A DNA stretch of 64,000 bases from Amia ocellicauda (lineage: Eukaryota; Chordata; Actinopteri; Amiiformes; Amiidae): assembly GCF_036373705.1 (NCBI RefSeq), contig NC_089868.1, positions 15,544,520 to 15,608,519 on the forward strand. The letters run 5' to 3'. Below, piece after piece: positions 13,201 to 26,040 of the stretch; position 1 is the first letter of the stretch, and every line of letters begins with the position of its first letter. The notes beneath the pieces are model-generated. The model made no database searches. It was not told where the DNA came from and saw only the letters and a list, made by a program, of their open reading frames with translations. Made by a program: the position numbers and the translations under genes.

Positions 13201-16200
13201 ACTACGTGCACAGAAGAGCACAAACAGCGATTAGATACAAGATTCGGCACTGAGAATTGGGATTTTCTTACTTAAAATAACACGTCTGCTGAGATTTGAA
13301 AAGCAGATCAGTCGGCAGTGACCTGTTCTCAAGTGGATGAACCTTTCCCAGGATTGATTATCCGGACGCTGAATCTGCTCGAGCACGGCATGCCGCAGCA
13401 TTCATTGATTCAATAACCAAGAATGCAGAGACCTGTTGCACAGATAAGGGACTATCACAGAGCTAAAGAACGCTAAGCACATTGTGGAGGAACAGGCGAT
13501 ATCTGATATGCGTTGGCAGGTGTCTACTTGCAGCTTATCTTTCAGCTCGCCCCCATTCAGAATCATGAACTGTTCGTCATCTGTGCCCTCCCAGTCACAG
13601 TGGGTCTCAGCCCACACCATTCGGTCAGGAATCCCAGTCAGAGTCAGGTATGACGAAGTCCAGATGCAACAGCTGTTTGGATTATAGGGCTAAACCAGTG
13701 TTTCAAGCCACTCAGGAGCCCTGTACAGTGGCACGTCTATATATACACATCTATGTGGTCCATGTCCTGTTTCACACAGAACTGCTTCCTGTGTTTATCT
13801 TGCATTCTTCATTTCTACAGAATAGACATATTAGCCCCCATGCCACCAAAATCAGTTAATAACACCACTCACAATCTTTTGCTTTTAATGTATAACTCCT
13901 TGAACAGAAGCTGCGAAAAGCAAAACGAAAGCAAAACATTTCCTCTTAAAGGCAGCTCAGTTCAAGGAAATGGATGATCATCCTGGAAGCCGCTTGGTAT
14001 TTATGACATTATTTTATCAAACTGGTCCTCCTCTGTGATCTAGACTGTCACGACTCACGTCTGTGCAACTGTCCCCCATCCAAATGTCTCCCACCTGTGT
14101 GTCCCTCCCTACAGACGTGTAGTTTTGCATGCCTGTATAGCCACAGCAGCTATTGTGCTCAGACAGGCGCAGGGACCATCTCACTGTGCAACAAATGAGT
14201 CATAAAACTGGCCAGACTGTGGAGGTTAAGCCACTCAGGGCCTCTATTACTCAATGCCATGACACTTCTTTCTGTATTGTTTTCACGGTTCAAGACTCCA
14301 CAAGCACTTCACGGCCCAAAATATCTCAGATATTTATTTCTGAAACCCTGGGAATAACAAGCCAAAATAGGCACAAATTGAGGTGAAAGACTCACAAGAA
14401 TTCTGTTACTCAGAGCGCACCTTCTACATTTTCTGAGGTGAGGGGGTTTAACACTTTAAGGTGGAGGCTTGTTTCTGCAGGGTGAGCGTAGCTAGAAATA
14501 TCTGTGGAAGCCCCTGTAAAAACGTCTGACAAACACAAACTGCCATTTAAACCCTATACTGAGACACAGCATCTGGAAACTAAAGCAAAACATCAAGCAG
14601 GGTTAGTAAGTGTGAGTAACTAGATCACGTATAAGTCACACACAGATAAACTAATTCAAATGAAACTGTTTGATAACTTGCATGCTGTACCTGGCCAGTA
14701 TCCCAGAGGAGACAGATCGGAATGCAGGGAGCGGCTTGAGAGACTTCCACTGTCCCTCTGTTTGTGTCCTCCTGAGACTGAGACGATCTGGACGTGTTAG
14801 GGCTGTCTAACTGCAATGGAATCTCCCTCCACACAAGCAAGCAGGAGTCACCAACTCCACTTCGCAGGAGAAACTGAAGAAAAAAAAAAGTTTGGCCCTT
14901 TTTCCTGTCAATGATGTCACATCCTGATTTTGTCTTGCAGCCCCAGCTGTGTGTGTGTTTGCAAGTACTGTAAGCTGATACAGGAGGCCACACTAGCATA
15001 GGGGTGGGGGGAGTCCCATTCTCCTCCGCCCTTCTCCAAAACCTCTTTGCGATCTCTCTGCTTTCGGTTTTCCATGCCAAGAAACTCTCGGCTTCTCGCT
15101 TTCAGGAGTCAGGCTGTCTCTTCTGTGACCCGTGTCAGTCACGCAATACATAAAAAGTGTGGTTAGAACAAAAATAACCCCCCGCCCCCCCAACCAAGAA
15201 ACCCTAAGGCTCTAGGGGCTCGGAGGAGGCAAGACATAAAAAATGTCTGAGAAACAAAGATCACTGTCTCAAGTATTTATAAGTATCCAGAAAGGAAAAA
15301 AATGTTAATCAACAAACTGCTAGTGTTGTCTTTACTTAATTCAAGTCTGAATATATTAACATGTTTCCTAAACTTTTGAATATTCTGATACACATTCATC
15401 TTCTTACAATACTAGTATAATTTAGTCTATCTCCACCAATCTTCAGCTTTTTGTCCCACTTGAGCTCCTGTTAGCAAACTGAACTAATTATTCCCCTAAC
15501 ACAACAATTTCAAACATTGCTTCAAGGTCTTGAGCTATTGATCATCTAGAAATAGCTGTAAAAATGGCATCCCTGGAGAATCAAATACATAGACTCCCGA
15601 TAGTGAGGGTCAGCAACAACTTGTGTTTTGATATTTGCCCTGTTTATAGATTCAAATTCCCACATTTTTGCAAATATTTTCCAAATCAACACACACCTAG
15701 TACAAAATCCCAATTATTGCCATTTGATACACCAGCCGTCATTCGAGCACAAGTGCTAGAGCAACATGAATTACTGGATTGCAGAAAGTTACTCTTATAT
15801 AAACAGATTGTGCTTTTTTCACCCACGGAGACCAATCAGAGTTCACAGCACATACTTTCTGCCACCTTTTATTTTCCTCTGTTCCAGGTGCGGGATGCAG
15901 TTCTTCATGTTGCACAGTATCAGTTACAGGCTGCAAAGTGCATTAAGCCCCTGCTATGGAATAGTGAAGAACATAACCAAACAGCCTGCTTAATAATCCA
16001 GAACTATGTTGCTATTGTTTCTGTTGTTCATTTCATTGGTTTGTTCCATCCCTCACTTTCTCTCTTTTTTAATAAGTTATTTCTGCCACAAACTGCACTG
16101 GCCACTGGCTCTGGATGCAATCGGATAGAGGTTTGATGACCCCGATGCCCTGAAATGACATCTGAACTGGCAACCACCGCCAACCTAAGTGCTTGTAAAC

Positions 16201-16479
16201 AACAACAAAACCATCAAACCAACACAAGAAACAGCAACTGTAAATTAGTACTCCAGGTTAGTTAATATTTTACACAATGCCACGAGGGGGCGCTCAATAA
16301 TCAGGATTGGCTCTGGACCACTTTCTTTCTTTTACTATTTCTATTTACCCCACAAGCATTGGATATACTTTACACCCACACCCACACATGTATTTAATTC
16401 ATTTGATTTATTTTGCTTTTGAACGTGATTTAACACGCTGTGCAAGAAGCCCCAACAACAGTTTTAGTTAAAACAATGT
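10212..16479. other. Noncoding stretch upstream of the mob3c start codon
   Basis: It probably contains mob3c 5' UTR intron sequence, because an acceptor precedes the start codon. It holds a short AT-dinucleotide tract near 12690-12722. A 190-codon open frame at 15564-16136 has no recognisable domain and no splice context. I see no gene I can support. Confidence 0.45.
12686..12722. repeat. Short (TA)n microsatellite
   Basis: An alternating TA tract with one phase break. Confidence 0.8.
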
Positions 16480-16845
16480 GCAGCTATAAAACATTAAAGC
16501 TATATTTACATCCAAACTGCATTCAAATTATGTGTGAACTTGCTAATTGTGAGGACAATTTAAATGCATCCAATTAGATGGCATTTTGGAAGAACAATTC
16601 AATTAACCCTGTGGTAATACAGTTTTGCTATTTTGCAGTTAAACACAAATAACTGTGACGCTCTGTGCACAGATCATTTTATTATCAAATTCAGGGAAGT
16701 CAATTAGGGCTAAAGTTGCTTCCTTATCCGTTCAATTGGTGTCATTTAGAACAATTATTTCAATCAGTTCAATTCCACAGCAAATATGTTCACAAGAGAT
16801 AGTAACACTTCTGTTGACAAACCTGTACAGTTTATCTAAAGCATG
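16480..16845. promoter_or_regulatory. Candidate conserved noncoding element (enhancer-like)
   Basis: A stretch dense in homeodomain cores (AATTA, TAAT), octamer-like words (atttaaatgcat, tgcattcaaat) and SOX-like words (acaattcaatt, aacaattattt), with no coding potential. Such composition is common in vertebrate developmental enhancers. This is a composition-based guess; cross-species conservation would be needed. Confidence 0.25.
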
Positions 16846-17599
16846 ATGTTAATTCATTCTATAAATAGATGACTTGCTGATTTCTGAAAGAACCGTTTTG
16901 CAAGAGCTGCTGAAAGAATCAGACAGGGGCGCTTTGTACTAGGTGAGCTCCTGTCTGTTATACTCAGTGAAACTCCATTCATTCATTTCAATGAAAAATA
17001 AGCCCATGTGGACAATTGGTGTGGTAAGCACTGACACTAGCAGGTGAGACAAGGTATTACAATCTCACTAATCCTACACTGCAAGGCTCTGTGGATCTGG
17101 ATCAGCTCTGAGATTGAGATTTACACAATTATAGTACTGGAAACCCTGACACTGAAGCCCCCACAGGATTCCACTTCGTCTGTCGTTGCTACTTCACAAT
17201 ATTTCACATTTAACGTTTTACAAACATATCATATCTTTAAGGGTATCTTTCAATATCAGTATCTGTATTAGTATTACAGCAGGTTAATTATCATTGGCCT
17301 TTTACCAATTACCCGTCGGCCCTGCTTCTGGTCATGGCAGTTGGACGTGTTTGTGTTGAGCTATTCCCTGTTCCTGTTTACTCGATTGATTGATTTTCGA
17401 CTAGTGTTGCTATGTTCGGGGGGAAAGAAAATTGGCTATTTTTCAGATGATGTTGGCTGAGTATCAAAATATGGGAGTTTCATTTCTTCTGCATTATTAG
17501 TTGGAATTTAGTTGGAGCTTTAGTTGGCATTTCCTCCCCAGGGGTTCCCCCACCACCCTGTGCCCAGAGCTGCAGATATAGGGAAGCCACCTACCATGC

Positions 17600-17950
17600 C
17601 ATGGCTGATCTTAAGCGTGTGCTTTGTCTCTGTGTCTGTCTGTGATTCTTTCCTTCTGTCTCTTATCTATTTTGACATATGTTATGCCCCTGTGTCTGTC
17701 TCTCCATCCTTCAGTCTTTTTCTGTCTGTCCATCCTAGCCCTTGTCTGAGATATCTGTAGCTATCTATTGCAGTTTGTCTGTCTGTCTATATATATATGG
17801 GTTTCTATCAGACCTGTCTGTCTGTCTATCTTACACCCTCCTCTCTTCCTCTCCCTCTATCCTTATCTGCCCTTCCTCTTATCTGTACCCGCCCACCCCA
17901 CTATCTCTCCCTATCTCTCTCTCTCCCTCTCCCTCTCCCTCTCTCCCCAG
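17600..17950 (+). repeat. Polypyrimidine / CTGT-type simple repeat tract
   Basis: Degenerate runs of ctgtctgt, ctatct and (ctccct)n make an almost pure pyrimidine strand. The apparent open frames here are low-complexity artefacts. Confidence 0.85.
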
Positions 17951-18489
17951 GGCTGTGCTGGAGCAGCTGAGATCGCGAAGGAGAGGTGCAGCCCAGAGAA
18001 GAGCCCCCTCCATCACAGCACTGACCCCTATCAATACTAACCAGCTTCAGAGGAGGGGAGAGGAGCGGGGAGTGTGTGGCTGCAAAAACAGAATGTGTTC
18101 TATAAGAAAATGCATTTAATACTGCAAATGATAATAATGATAATGATGACAATAATAATATGACACAAACAAAGTGTGTGGTATGTGACAGACATTCATG
18201 ATACTCTCCCTTAATTAACCCAAGTGTGCCTGAGGGACCAACTGGCGGCCCAGATTTCTGCACCTGGTATTTAATCTTGTTTAACAAAAAATATATGTTT
18301 CAGTGTTCTTCTTTTCAAAGTCATTGTCCTGAGTATGTTTGTAAAGCAGGTTCTCACACAAGAACACACAACCACATTCTTGAATGGACTGGATTATGGT
18401 TTTCTGGTCTCACATTTGCTGGGCAAATAGATCACTGTCATCAGATGTATTTTATTAATTCAAACATTGAAACCCTTTGCAGATATAAA

Positions 18490-18806
18490 TACTTTTAATG
18501 TAGTTCACTATGTAATTATTGTCTTCATTATTATTAATTATCTCAAGTATTGAAACTCACAATTTAATTATTGATTATGTTAGTTTGTCCAAATACTTTT
18601 GAGACCCTAAACTTTGGGGGGACCACCTATAAAAATGGGTGTAATTCCTACACCATTCACCCAATTTGGATGTAACTACCCTCAAATTAAAGGGTCTACA
18701 CTTAAAGCACATCTTGATTATTTCCTTTAAAATCCATTGAGGTGGGGTACAGAGCCAAAAGGATGACAATTGTGTCTCTGTCCAAATATTTATGGATCTA
18801 ACTGTA
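18490..18806 (-). repeat. Fish-type dispersed repeat (class uncertain, probably non-autonomous)
   Basis: Read on the minus strand, it begins with cagttagatccataaatat and continues through a block ending near tatttggacaaactaa, then a short AT-rich tail with ataatcaataattaaat. I recognise this arrangement from many fish genomes as an interspersed repeat. Both ends carry tatttggac in the same orientation, so it is not a simple terminal inverted repeat element. The boundaries are approximate. Confidence 0.6.
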
Positions 18807-18810
18807 TATA

Positions 18811-19035
18811 CACATTTATTATCATCCTTGACCCTTAACCAGGGTGACTTATAATTGTTACAATATATCATATTATTTTTTACATTTTACCCATTTATAC
18901 AGCTGTGCATTTACTGGAGCAATCGAGGTAAGGTACCTTGCTCAGGGGTACAACAGCAGTGCCCCCACCTGGGATCAAGCCCAGGGCCCTGTGCTCCAGA
19001 GTCCAGAGCCCTAACCACTACTCCACACTACTGCC
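18811..19035 (-). repeat. SINE-like dispersed repeat, near full-length copy
   Basis: On the plus strand it runs from acatttattatcatccttg through agggtgacttataattgtta, cagctgtgcatttactggag and ccttgctcaggggtacaaca to ctaaccactactccacactactgcc. This is a recognisable interspersed repeat of fish genomes. Further partial copies occur at about 25961-26040, 32735-32878 and 42800-42868. The tail side ends in a (TTA)n/(AAT)n microsatellite in other copies. Its formal class is not certain. Confidence 0.65.
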
Positions 19036-21639
19036 CACTATATGTATTGCAAGTGTGTATGCATCTGTGCGTGTATGTGTGCATGCATACATGCAGGCAC
19101 AACCATGTTTGTGTGTATCTATATGTGTGTGTTTGTATGTATCTACACCTGTATGATCGACGGACTGATTGATTGGTTTTGAGCAGCAGTTTGCCGTGTA
19201 CCTGAGAGGGTGGGGGAGGGGGTGCACTGTAGTCGGGGACGTCAGACGTCAGGTGGGGGCTTGTGCAGCAGGTTAGTGGAGGCTGTGGAGCGGCGCACCC
19301 TCGGGCTCCAGTGATAGTGGTGGGGGTGGTGAAGGACAGCCCCCCTGGACACACACAGACACACACACAAAGAGAGAGACACTGGGGGAAACCCATGCAG
19401 ATCTTCCACATTTTTTAAAGGCTAAATCACCTCTGTCAGTATCATCCTAACCCCTCCCATTTTGATGAACCCAACCTTCAGGCCCTGCTGCTCCACAATA
19501 AGATGTATGATTCAGAACACATATCCGAGAGTCACAATCAGTTCCTCATACTCAATGGCAAGGCTGGTGCAGTTTACTCCAGGATGTAATTGCTCCCCAT
19601 GGCTGTTGCACTCTTATCTCGGTATGCTCTCTGACTCACACCTGTGCCAATGAACAGCATGTACGTAATCTACAACTACAGTATTCCACTGCTCTGGATT
19701 GACTGATTTCATTCACTTACATCGAATAGTGAATCGAATTTCTACACCTCAGATTATTGTTCCATCTGTGCCACTTTATCTTTGGTATTCCCTGAGAATT
19801 TAAAGCACTTTATAATGAATTGTTCTATATTAGGGTATGCATTGCAAAATACTTATATGTAATGGTTGTAAACCTTGTTAGTCACCATGGACAAAGTTAT
19901 CAGCTTATTTAGCTCATAAAAAAATAAATCAATTTATAGGCGTACAAGATAACACCAGAATTAAAACAATCATTACAATAAACTCCATTCACATGCACTA
20001 CTGCTATATCAAAATGAAAAATAACTTTATTTATCTGACAATCTACATACACACAAGAATATCAGTTTCTAAATTGACCTTTCAGCAATGTTGTTATGAT
20101 CAAGCATAGGAAAGTTATTACTATGTGTTAAAACAATAAAACACGACTTTCCTACTTTCTTTAATGCATTTTTCCATATAATTCCTATTCTTAGCCAGAT
20201 ATTTCCATCACAGACCATTGTTGGTATGTTGGGTGTGGAAATTTTGACTTACAACCATCCCTCATTGGGTGTCTGTGAATAAACGTTTCCATGCAAAGGC
20301 CAGCCTGTACTAAAGGACTGCGCATGTTTAGAGCCCAGTAACCGAGCCGAGCCGAGCCGAGCCGAGCCGAACAAACGAGTCGCAAATGTCAGGTAACCTA
20401 TACTAATTAAGAGCATTGACTTCTCAGTGGTGTAAATGGCATTTTGTGGAAATGATTTGTCTTTGCAGTTAAGTCGTTGATGAATATATAATTTGGGGCG
20501 TTTCTGCAAAAAGACACCAATACAGCAGGGTGGAGATTGTGTAAATGTGTTGCACCATTTATTAATACGGGATGTAATATAGCTGCCAGACTTAATTGCA
20601 TCAATTAGTTATTAACTTGGCAACGGATGTTTCAAACTGTCGCCATCAGCAGTCCTTTCCAAGCAAACGTAATTAATGCGAGTAATGCGGTTTTGAGAAT
20701 GCATACTTTTCCCCTAAAAGCTTGTGCCTTAAACATGCTTTAAAATGTTCAGGTTTCCCCAGCGTTTATTCTGAGCATATTCACAGGCATGGAAAACACA
20801 CCCATTCAATGAATGTCCAGGTGATTTGTGATTCAAACCTAGTCATTACAAATGTTGTAGCAAAGTATCCCGGGTCAGTTATTTTTAAGAACAGTCAAAT
20901 ATTAAACGAGCTGAAATGAATTTCTATGTTTTAATTTAATAATGTATTTGGAGTCCCCAGTCCTGAGCGTATATATAGAGGTGTAGCACTTTATATAACC
21001 CCCCATCTAAGTATTATAGAACATAATCCATCCAATAACAGTGTCACAAAATCAATGTCGTATACGTTTTATTCCCAAATAGACAAAAAGTTATGTTCCG
21101 AAGAATAACATGCTTCAATCCCTATTAACATCTATTTTATGTTTTTATGATTGTTTTCTAATCATTCAAGTCTTAATATGATTGTATTGCATGCCATGGA
21201 TATTGGAAGATTAAGATTAAAGTATTCGGTATATATGTAGGCTACAGGTAATAATAATATTGAACAATCATGCATCTTATGTTGCAGAGTCTAGACGCTC
21301 AGATCGATGATATGTTGCTGATTGACTTTATCCCTCAATCCCCTCAAAGACTATTGCAATGTAGGCTGTCAACAAACATTACACAAGCGAGGGTTTTATT
21401 TCCAAGACATTCTTATTGATTTTGAAGATATACATTATTTCTCAAAGCTACCCACTGAGCCATCCATAATAATGGAGTATGTGGCTAGTGTTGTTTTACA
21501 CATGCATGCACAGTTTGACAAAATTGGAACCGACATATTGAACAAGAAAATAAAAAGATCAATAGCATCATCAGCATGTCGCAACACCATTCGCATGTCA
21601 CGACTAGCCTCCGTAATCTTGTTTCCATAGAGGATGTCT
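19036..21639. other. Noncoding stretch, only simple repeats seen
   Basis: It contains a TG-rich microsatellite area at about 19050-19150, a short (CA)n near 19350-19368 and the pentanucleotide repeat at 20342-20370. No gene or transposon is recognised. Confidence 0.45.
20342..20370 (+). repeat. (CCGAG)n pentanucleotide tandem repeat
   Basis: Five full units of ccgag and a partial sixth, embedded in AT-rich sequence. Confidence 0.9.
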
Positions 21640-21960
21640 GGTATAACGGTGTGCAGTCAATGCTTAGCGCTTCTTCCGGGTTCACCATGTGCTAATGAAC
21701 TGACGTGTCCCTTTTCGCCGACGTCAGAAAAAAGGGGTGTGCCTGACCGAAGCAGAGGCTAGCCACGCCCCCGAGCGGCATCAGTGCTCTGCGCAGGGGG
21801 CGGGGCCTGCTCTCCGTCGGGTCGCAGAGGAGCACGACGTTGCGTCACCTGACCAGGAAGTAGGCGGAGCGTCAAAAAAGAGCGTCTTTGAAATAGAAAT
21901 TTCGGCCAAAAAAAGAAACTGGGAGCAGCCCTTTTAAGGTTTTCAAGGTGGGTCGTCAAT
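21640..21960. promoter_or_regulatory. CpG-rich promoter-like patch
   Basis: A sharp rise in G+C and CpG within AT-rich surroundings. Visible motifs include an ETS-like cttccggg near 21672, CRE/ATF-like words (ctgacgtg, cgacgtca, gcgtcacc), a GC box gggggcggggcc at 21796-21807 and a second cacgccccc. On the plus strand the patch is followed by ttttcaag|gtgggt near 21948, a possible splice donor of a noncoding first exon. It lies between mob3c (minus) and elovl1 (plus) and could serve either gene or an unknown transcript. Confidence 0.45.
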
Positions 21961-23513
21961 TTCGTTAAAGGTTCATGAAATTAAAGTACTGTTTGGCATT
22001 TTATAACCACAGCCTCTGGTGTACTGCAAAGTGTGTCATGAATGAGCTGGAAGTTTGTGTTGCTGTGTTTTATATCACACCATAAAATGAGTGGATGTCC
22101 TGGTTACAGCGTGGAGATGAGCTGAGCTTGTAGACACCAAAGTAAGTCAAATCATATGGACTAAATGTTTGGAAACAGTCGGCTATGCTTGCAAATAAAT
22201 TAGTAAAATACTAGTTATCTTCTAGTGGAAGTTATTGTGCTCAATGACAAGTATGACTAGACCAAGGTTTCTAACTCTCCACAAGTGTTCATCATGTTGT
22301 TTTCTTCCTAGGTTAAAAGGCATTTTTTGTGAAGTGGTGCAATTTAGTTTTAAATGTGCTTTGTTTCATTATGATTCATTCTTTTGTCAGATACCTTGTA
22401 TTATGTGCCTGCATCATACAAGCACCTCCTATATAACCCAGCTCTCTAAACCCAGTTTATTTTTGCTTCATGCTGTAAATAATTCTGCATGACAGCTTTT
22501 ACTGCCTCGCTTTATTACTGTTTCCTCAGAGCTTGATAATGGAAAAACCCACTCCTTCCTCAGGCCTAGCAGAGTCCAATTGCTCAGCAACCCCCTCAAG
22601 AACCTAATTGTGAATCATATCCATGACTGTTAACTGATCAGTCTTTTATGACCGATTGTTTTTATTCTTTGTAATCTTAAATTATTGTTAAGCTGTTAAA
22701 TAATACATTAAAAGCCTGTTGCATGGCTATGCATCTCTGAATAACACTGATATTTCTATAAAGACCTCTGTATTACTGAAAAGCCTTTTGTTTCTAAAGG
22801 ACTAGTACACTTTCCCAGATTTTGTTTTTGAACCCTCCTTTCCTAAGCACCGCCAGCCCTTGCTGTTCACGTCTCTACAATATGACACAGTACAGACGTG
22901 CCCAGGGTATGTGTGAAGGGAAAGTCCTGGCCTGTGATTCAGAATGAATGTAAATATTCAAAAAGGGCAAGCAATGCGTTTTTGTGCCTTGGTATGCAAT
23001 TGAGTATTTCCTCTGCGACCAACTGTGTCTTTCTAAAACTGCAGATGTATCTTCGTAACCATTTACATTCCCATGATAAGTGTTTGCATAATATGTGCAG
23101 AGTGGATACTGCGGTAGAAGAATGTATTCCCATGACAGGTTTGTTTCATAGAGGGCATTTAAAGAGGCGGAGTAAATCCATCTCTAACTTGAAACTACAT
23201 GATGATTTATAATGACAATGTTGCAAAATCTTGAGAGAAAAGTAACCACAGGCTATAGGTTGCTAAGATATGGGCTTGGGCTTCAGTAATTGTTTTAGGA
23301 GTAGTCCCTGAGTTGAGCTAAACATGCAGATGGAGGTTGGCAAACTAATGTGTAGTTTAGTTCAAAGTTCAACAATACAAATGTGATTAGATACACCTAC
23401 AGCTAAAAATGTCACTGTGACAAAAGAAGTGGTAATTGAATACTGTCACTGTAATAGATAATAAAGTAAACGAGTCCTCTTTTATGGATGCTGTGGGGAA
23501 ACTCAGTTTTGAA

Positions 23514-23636
23514 CAGGGCTGGGTCAATTCCAGTAGAACCTGTTATGTCAATAGCAAAAATAAATGGAATTGTAATTTGGAAGGGGTCTGAAAAGGGGTA
23601 ATAGAATTGGAAAAAGTGGAACTAACCCCAACCCTG
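23514..23636. mobile_element. Small hAT-like MITE
   Basis: A 123-bp element whose left end cagggctgggtcaattcca and right end (reverse complement cagggttggggttagttcca) form an imperfect terminal inverted repeat. CAGGG termini are usual for hAT elements. The flanks are gttttgaa on the left and gtttgaat on the right, close to an 8-bp target duplication with a one-base slip. There is no coding capacity. Confidence 0.55.
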
Positions 23637-25725
23637 GTTTGAATCTTGATTTATATGTTTTCAGTGTACTATTGAAATAAGGTTTTGTACAGTGCTTTGA
23701 GCTGGTGCTCACTATGAAATGAGGCTTTTTAAAAGAAAAGTGGATTTACTAAGTGTATTTACTCTTATGAATGATATCAAGCATTACATACCAAGATTAT
23801 TAAGCTTCACTTAAATAAACAGGGGAATAGCTTTTAATAAATTCTGGTAGCATTCACAGAAACCACGTTCTTCTTTATACATACATATTTATTTAAGATT
23901 GATCAGCACAAGATAAATTGGGTTACAGAGAAATGTGCAGCATTGCCTTGCCCCGCCTCCCCAGTATCTTATTGGCCCACACTGCTCCTGGTCTCAGTGG
24001 AGAGGGAGTGCTGGGGAAGTTGGCTTTCTGTTTCAGGTTTGTCTTTCCGGAAGAGTGAGGCTGCCAATTAATGATCCCTTTGCTCTCTGACTTAGAAGAG
24101 AGCAGTCGCCAGTACTTGAAGAGAGTTTGCTTTGCATCAGGAGGTGGGAGTTCAAGTTTTCACAGCAGAGTCTGGGTGAGTTTGCACTTCTAGTTCATTC
24201 AGATCTGCCTTCTGTAGTATCCCTTACATTCGGGAACTTGTCAGAAAATCTGTGTCGCTTTTCAAATTATGCCTACAGCTTCACATGGTCTGGCAGGGAC
24301 TCTTCAACCCTGAAAAGGCCTGGATTTAGCTTCTACAACTTAAATTGGTATCATTTTCTGGTAATTGTGGGATGTTTGTTAAAATAGTTGCATGTATAGG
24401 GTGATTTCCTGTTCCAGCCTTGTCTTTTTATTTTTTTAAATCTTTTTATCCTCCTGAACAATACATCCCATTCACTTTTCAAGGCTGAATGGACACCCAA
24501 AATGTCAATTTCCGTCAAATTCCTTCTCATTTTGATTGCCAACATAAAATGCATATTCAAAGCTACACTTTTTTCAGCTAGAGCATTGAATGGCTCCTTA
24601 GGTTTAATTTCCCTTAGTCATAGTGTTGTTTTACATGTGAGTACTATTCCTCAATAACCCTTTGTATCCGTGAGATATTTGACATACCAAAGACGTAGTA
24701 AGGAAGTGCTGTAATAGTTCTATAAATATGTATGAAGGGAGGTTTCTTAGCTGAGGTACACCTTGATGTTTAGGAGCGTAGCCTATATTGTGTTGATTTA
24801 TCATTGATCCCTGGAAAATCATCTCAAGGTTATTGTTTGTGTTTGTCAGCTGGCATAAATCAAAATATTGAAAGTACCTGGCATTGTTGAGCTTTTGTGT
24901 TTATTTATTTTTTAAGTAGACTGTGCATACCCTTTCCCTGTTGTCGCTGATGGTCACAATCTGAGAGCTCTGGTCACTGAAAGATCACTTTACTCACCTG
25001 GGCTGCCACTGTGACATTGTTTTCTGAGCTACTCCATGCCGCTGGCTGACTGTGTCCTTGAAGCCTTGGTAACTGGAGCAGCAGGTGCTACACGATGCAA
25101 ACTCTGAACAACAACAACTAGAAACAAAGGAGATGTCAATGTGATTGGTATTGAGCTTAAGTTTAGTTCATTGTTAACAGAACTTATCAATTACTCAATC
25201 CCAGTAATATATCACAGAACCAGTCATTGATGAGAGAAGAAATTCTCCAAACTTTTTCTCAGTTTGCTAGGGATGCAGCACTACTGTAATAAATTCTGTT
25301 AAAAAAAATATTTTAAAGGAATGTTAACATGATCTGAGACTTGGTTTCAATAATTTCTAGTCTTTCAGAGTGTCTTACTGAGAGGCTTATCTGGAGGACT
25401 CTCTTGCCTTATCTTGGTAAATATTGTAAATGGTAACAGGGTATTGTAGTCAAAGCTGCAGTTTCTATGGAACTCTTAGATTTTTCTCCTGCAAACCTAG
25501 GATGTTGTGTTTGGTCAGTATAGAGTAGTTAAGGACTGGGGCAGTTGGGGACATGCACAGATATGATTGCAGATCTGCTAGGAGGGGGAAGAAATCCTTG
25601 ATATCTGTACATTTGTTATAGTTGGAGAAGCTAGTGACAGAAATGCTGTATACATAAGTGCTGGGATAGGAAGTGGCAATATTTTTCATTAAATTTGTCA
25701 CTCACTCCCAACCTCAACTCCATAC

Positions 25726-25727
<2 letters not shown>

Positions 25728-25759
<32 letters not shown>
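25728..25759 (+). repeat. Poly(A) tract of 32 bases
   Basis: An uninterrupted run of A. It could be the tail of an old retroposed copy, but no recognisable retroelement body precedes it. Confidence 0.9.
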
Positions 25760-25763
<4 letters not shown>

Positions 25764-25960
25764 ATGTGCCAACTGGCCCATTTGTATTACTTCAAATTGG
25801 CAAACGCAAAGTTTTTTAAATGTCGTATTAATTAGAAAAGTAAATAAATGAGCACTTTGTTTTCCTCAAGAGAGGACCAGACTAATGATATTTGTCTGAA
25901 ATGAGGGTGAGCCAAAGAGCATAAAATACTTTTTTTCAGAACCCCCTGTTTTATTGGTTT

Positions 25961-26040
25961 TATTTTATTTATTTGCAGACACCCTTACCCTGGGTGACTT
26001 GCAGTTGTCACAAAATCTATACAACTTTCAAAATACAATA
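25961..26040 (-). repeat. Partial copy of the SINE-like dispersed repeat
   Basis: The sequence tttatttgcagacaccctta ... gggtgacttgcagttgt matches the tail-proximal part of the repeat at 18811-19035, in the same orientation. Confidence 0.6.

Noticed and set aside
15564-16136. 190-codon open frame on the plus strand
   Set aside because: No recognisable domain, ordinary AT-rich noncoding composition, no start context or splice partners. Long frames of this size occur by chance in 64 kb read in six frames.
17742-18119. Open frames over the pyrimidine-rich tract
   Set aside because: The translated products are low-complexity Ser/Leu/Pro/Arg runs caused by the simple repeat.
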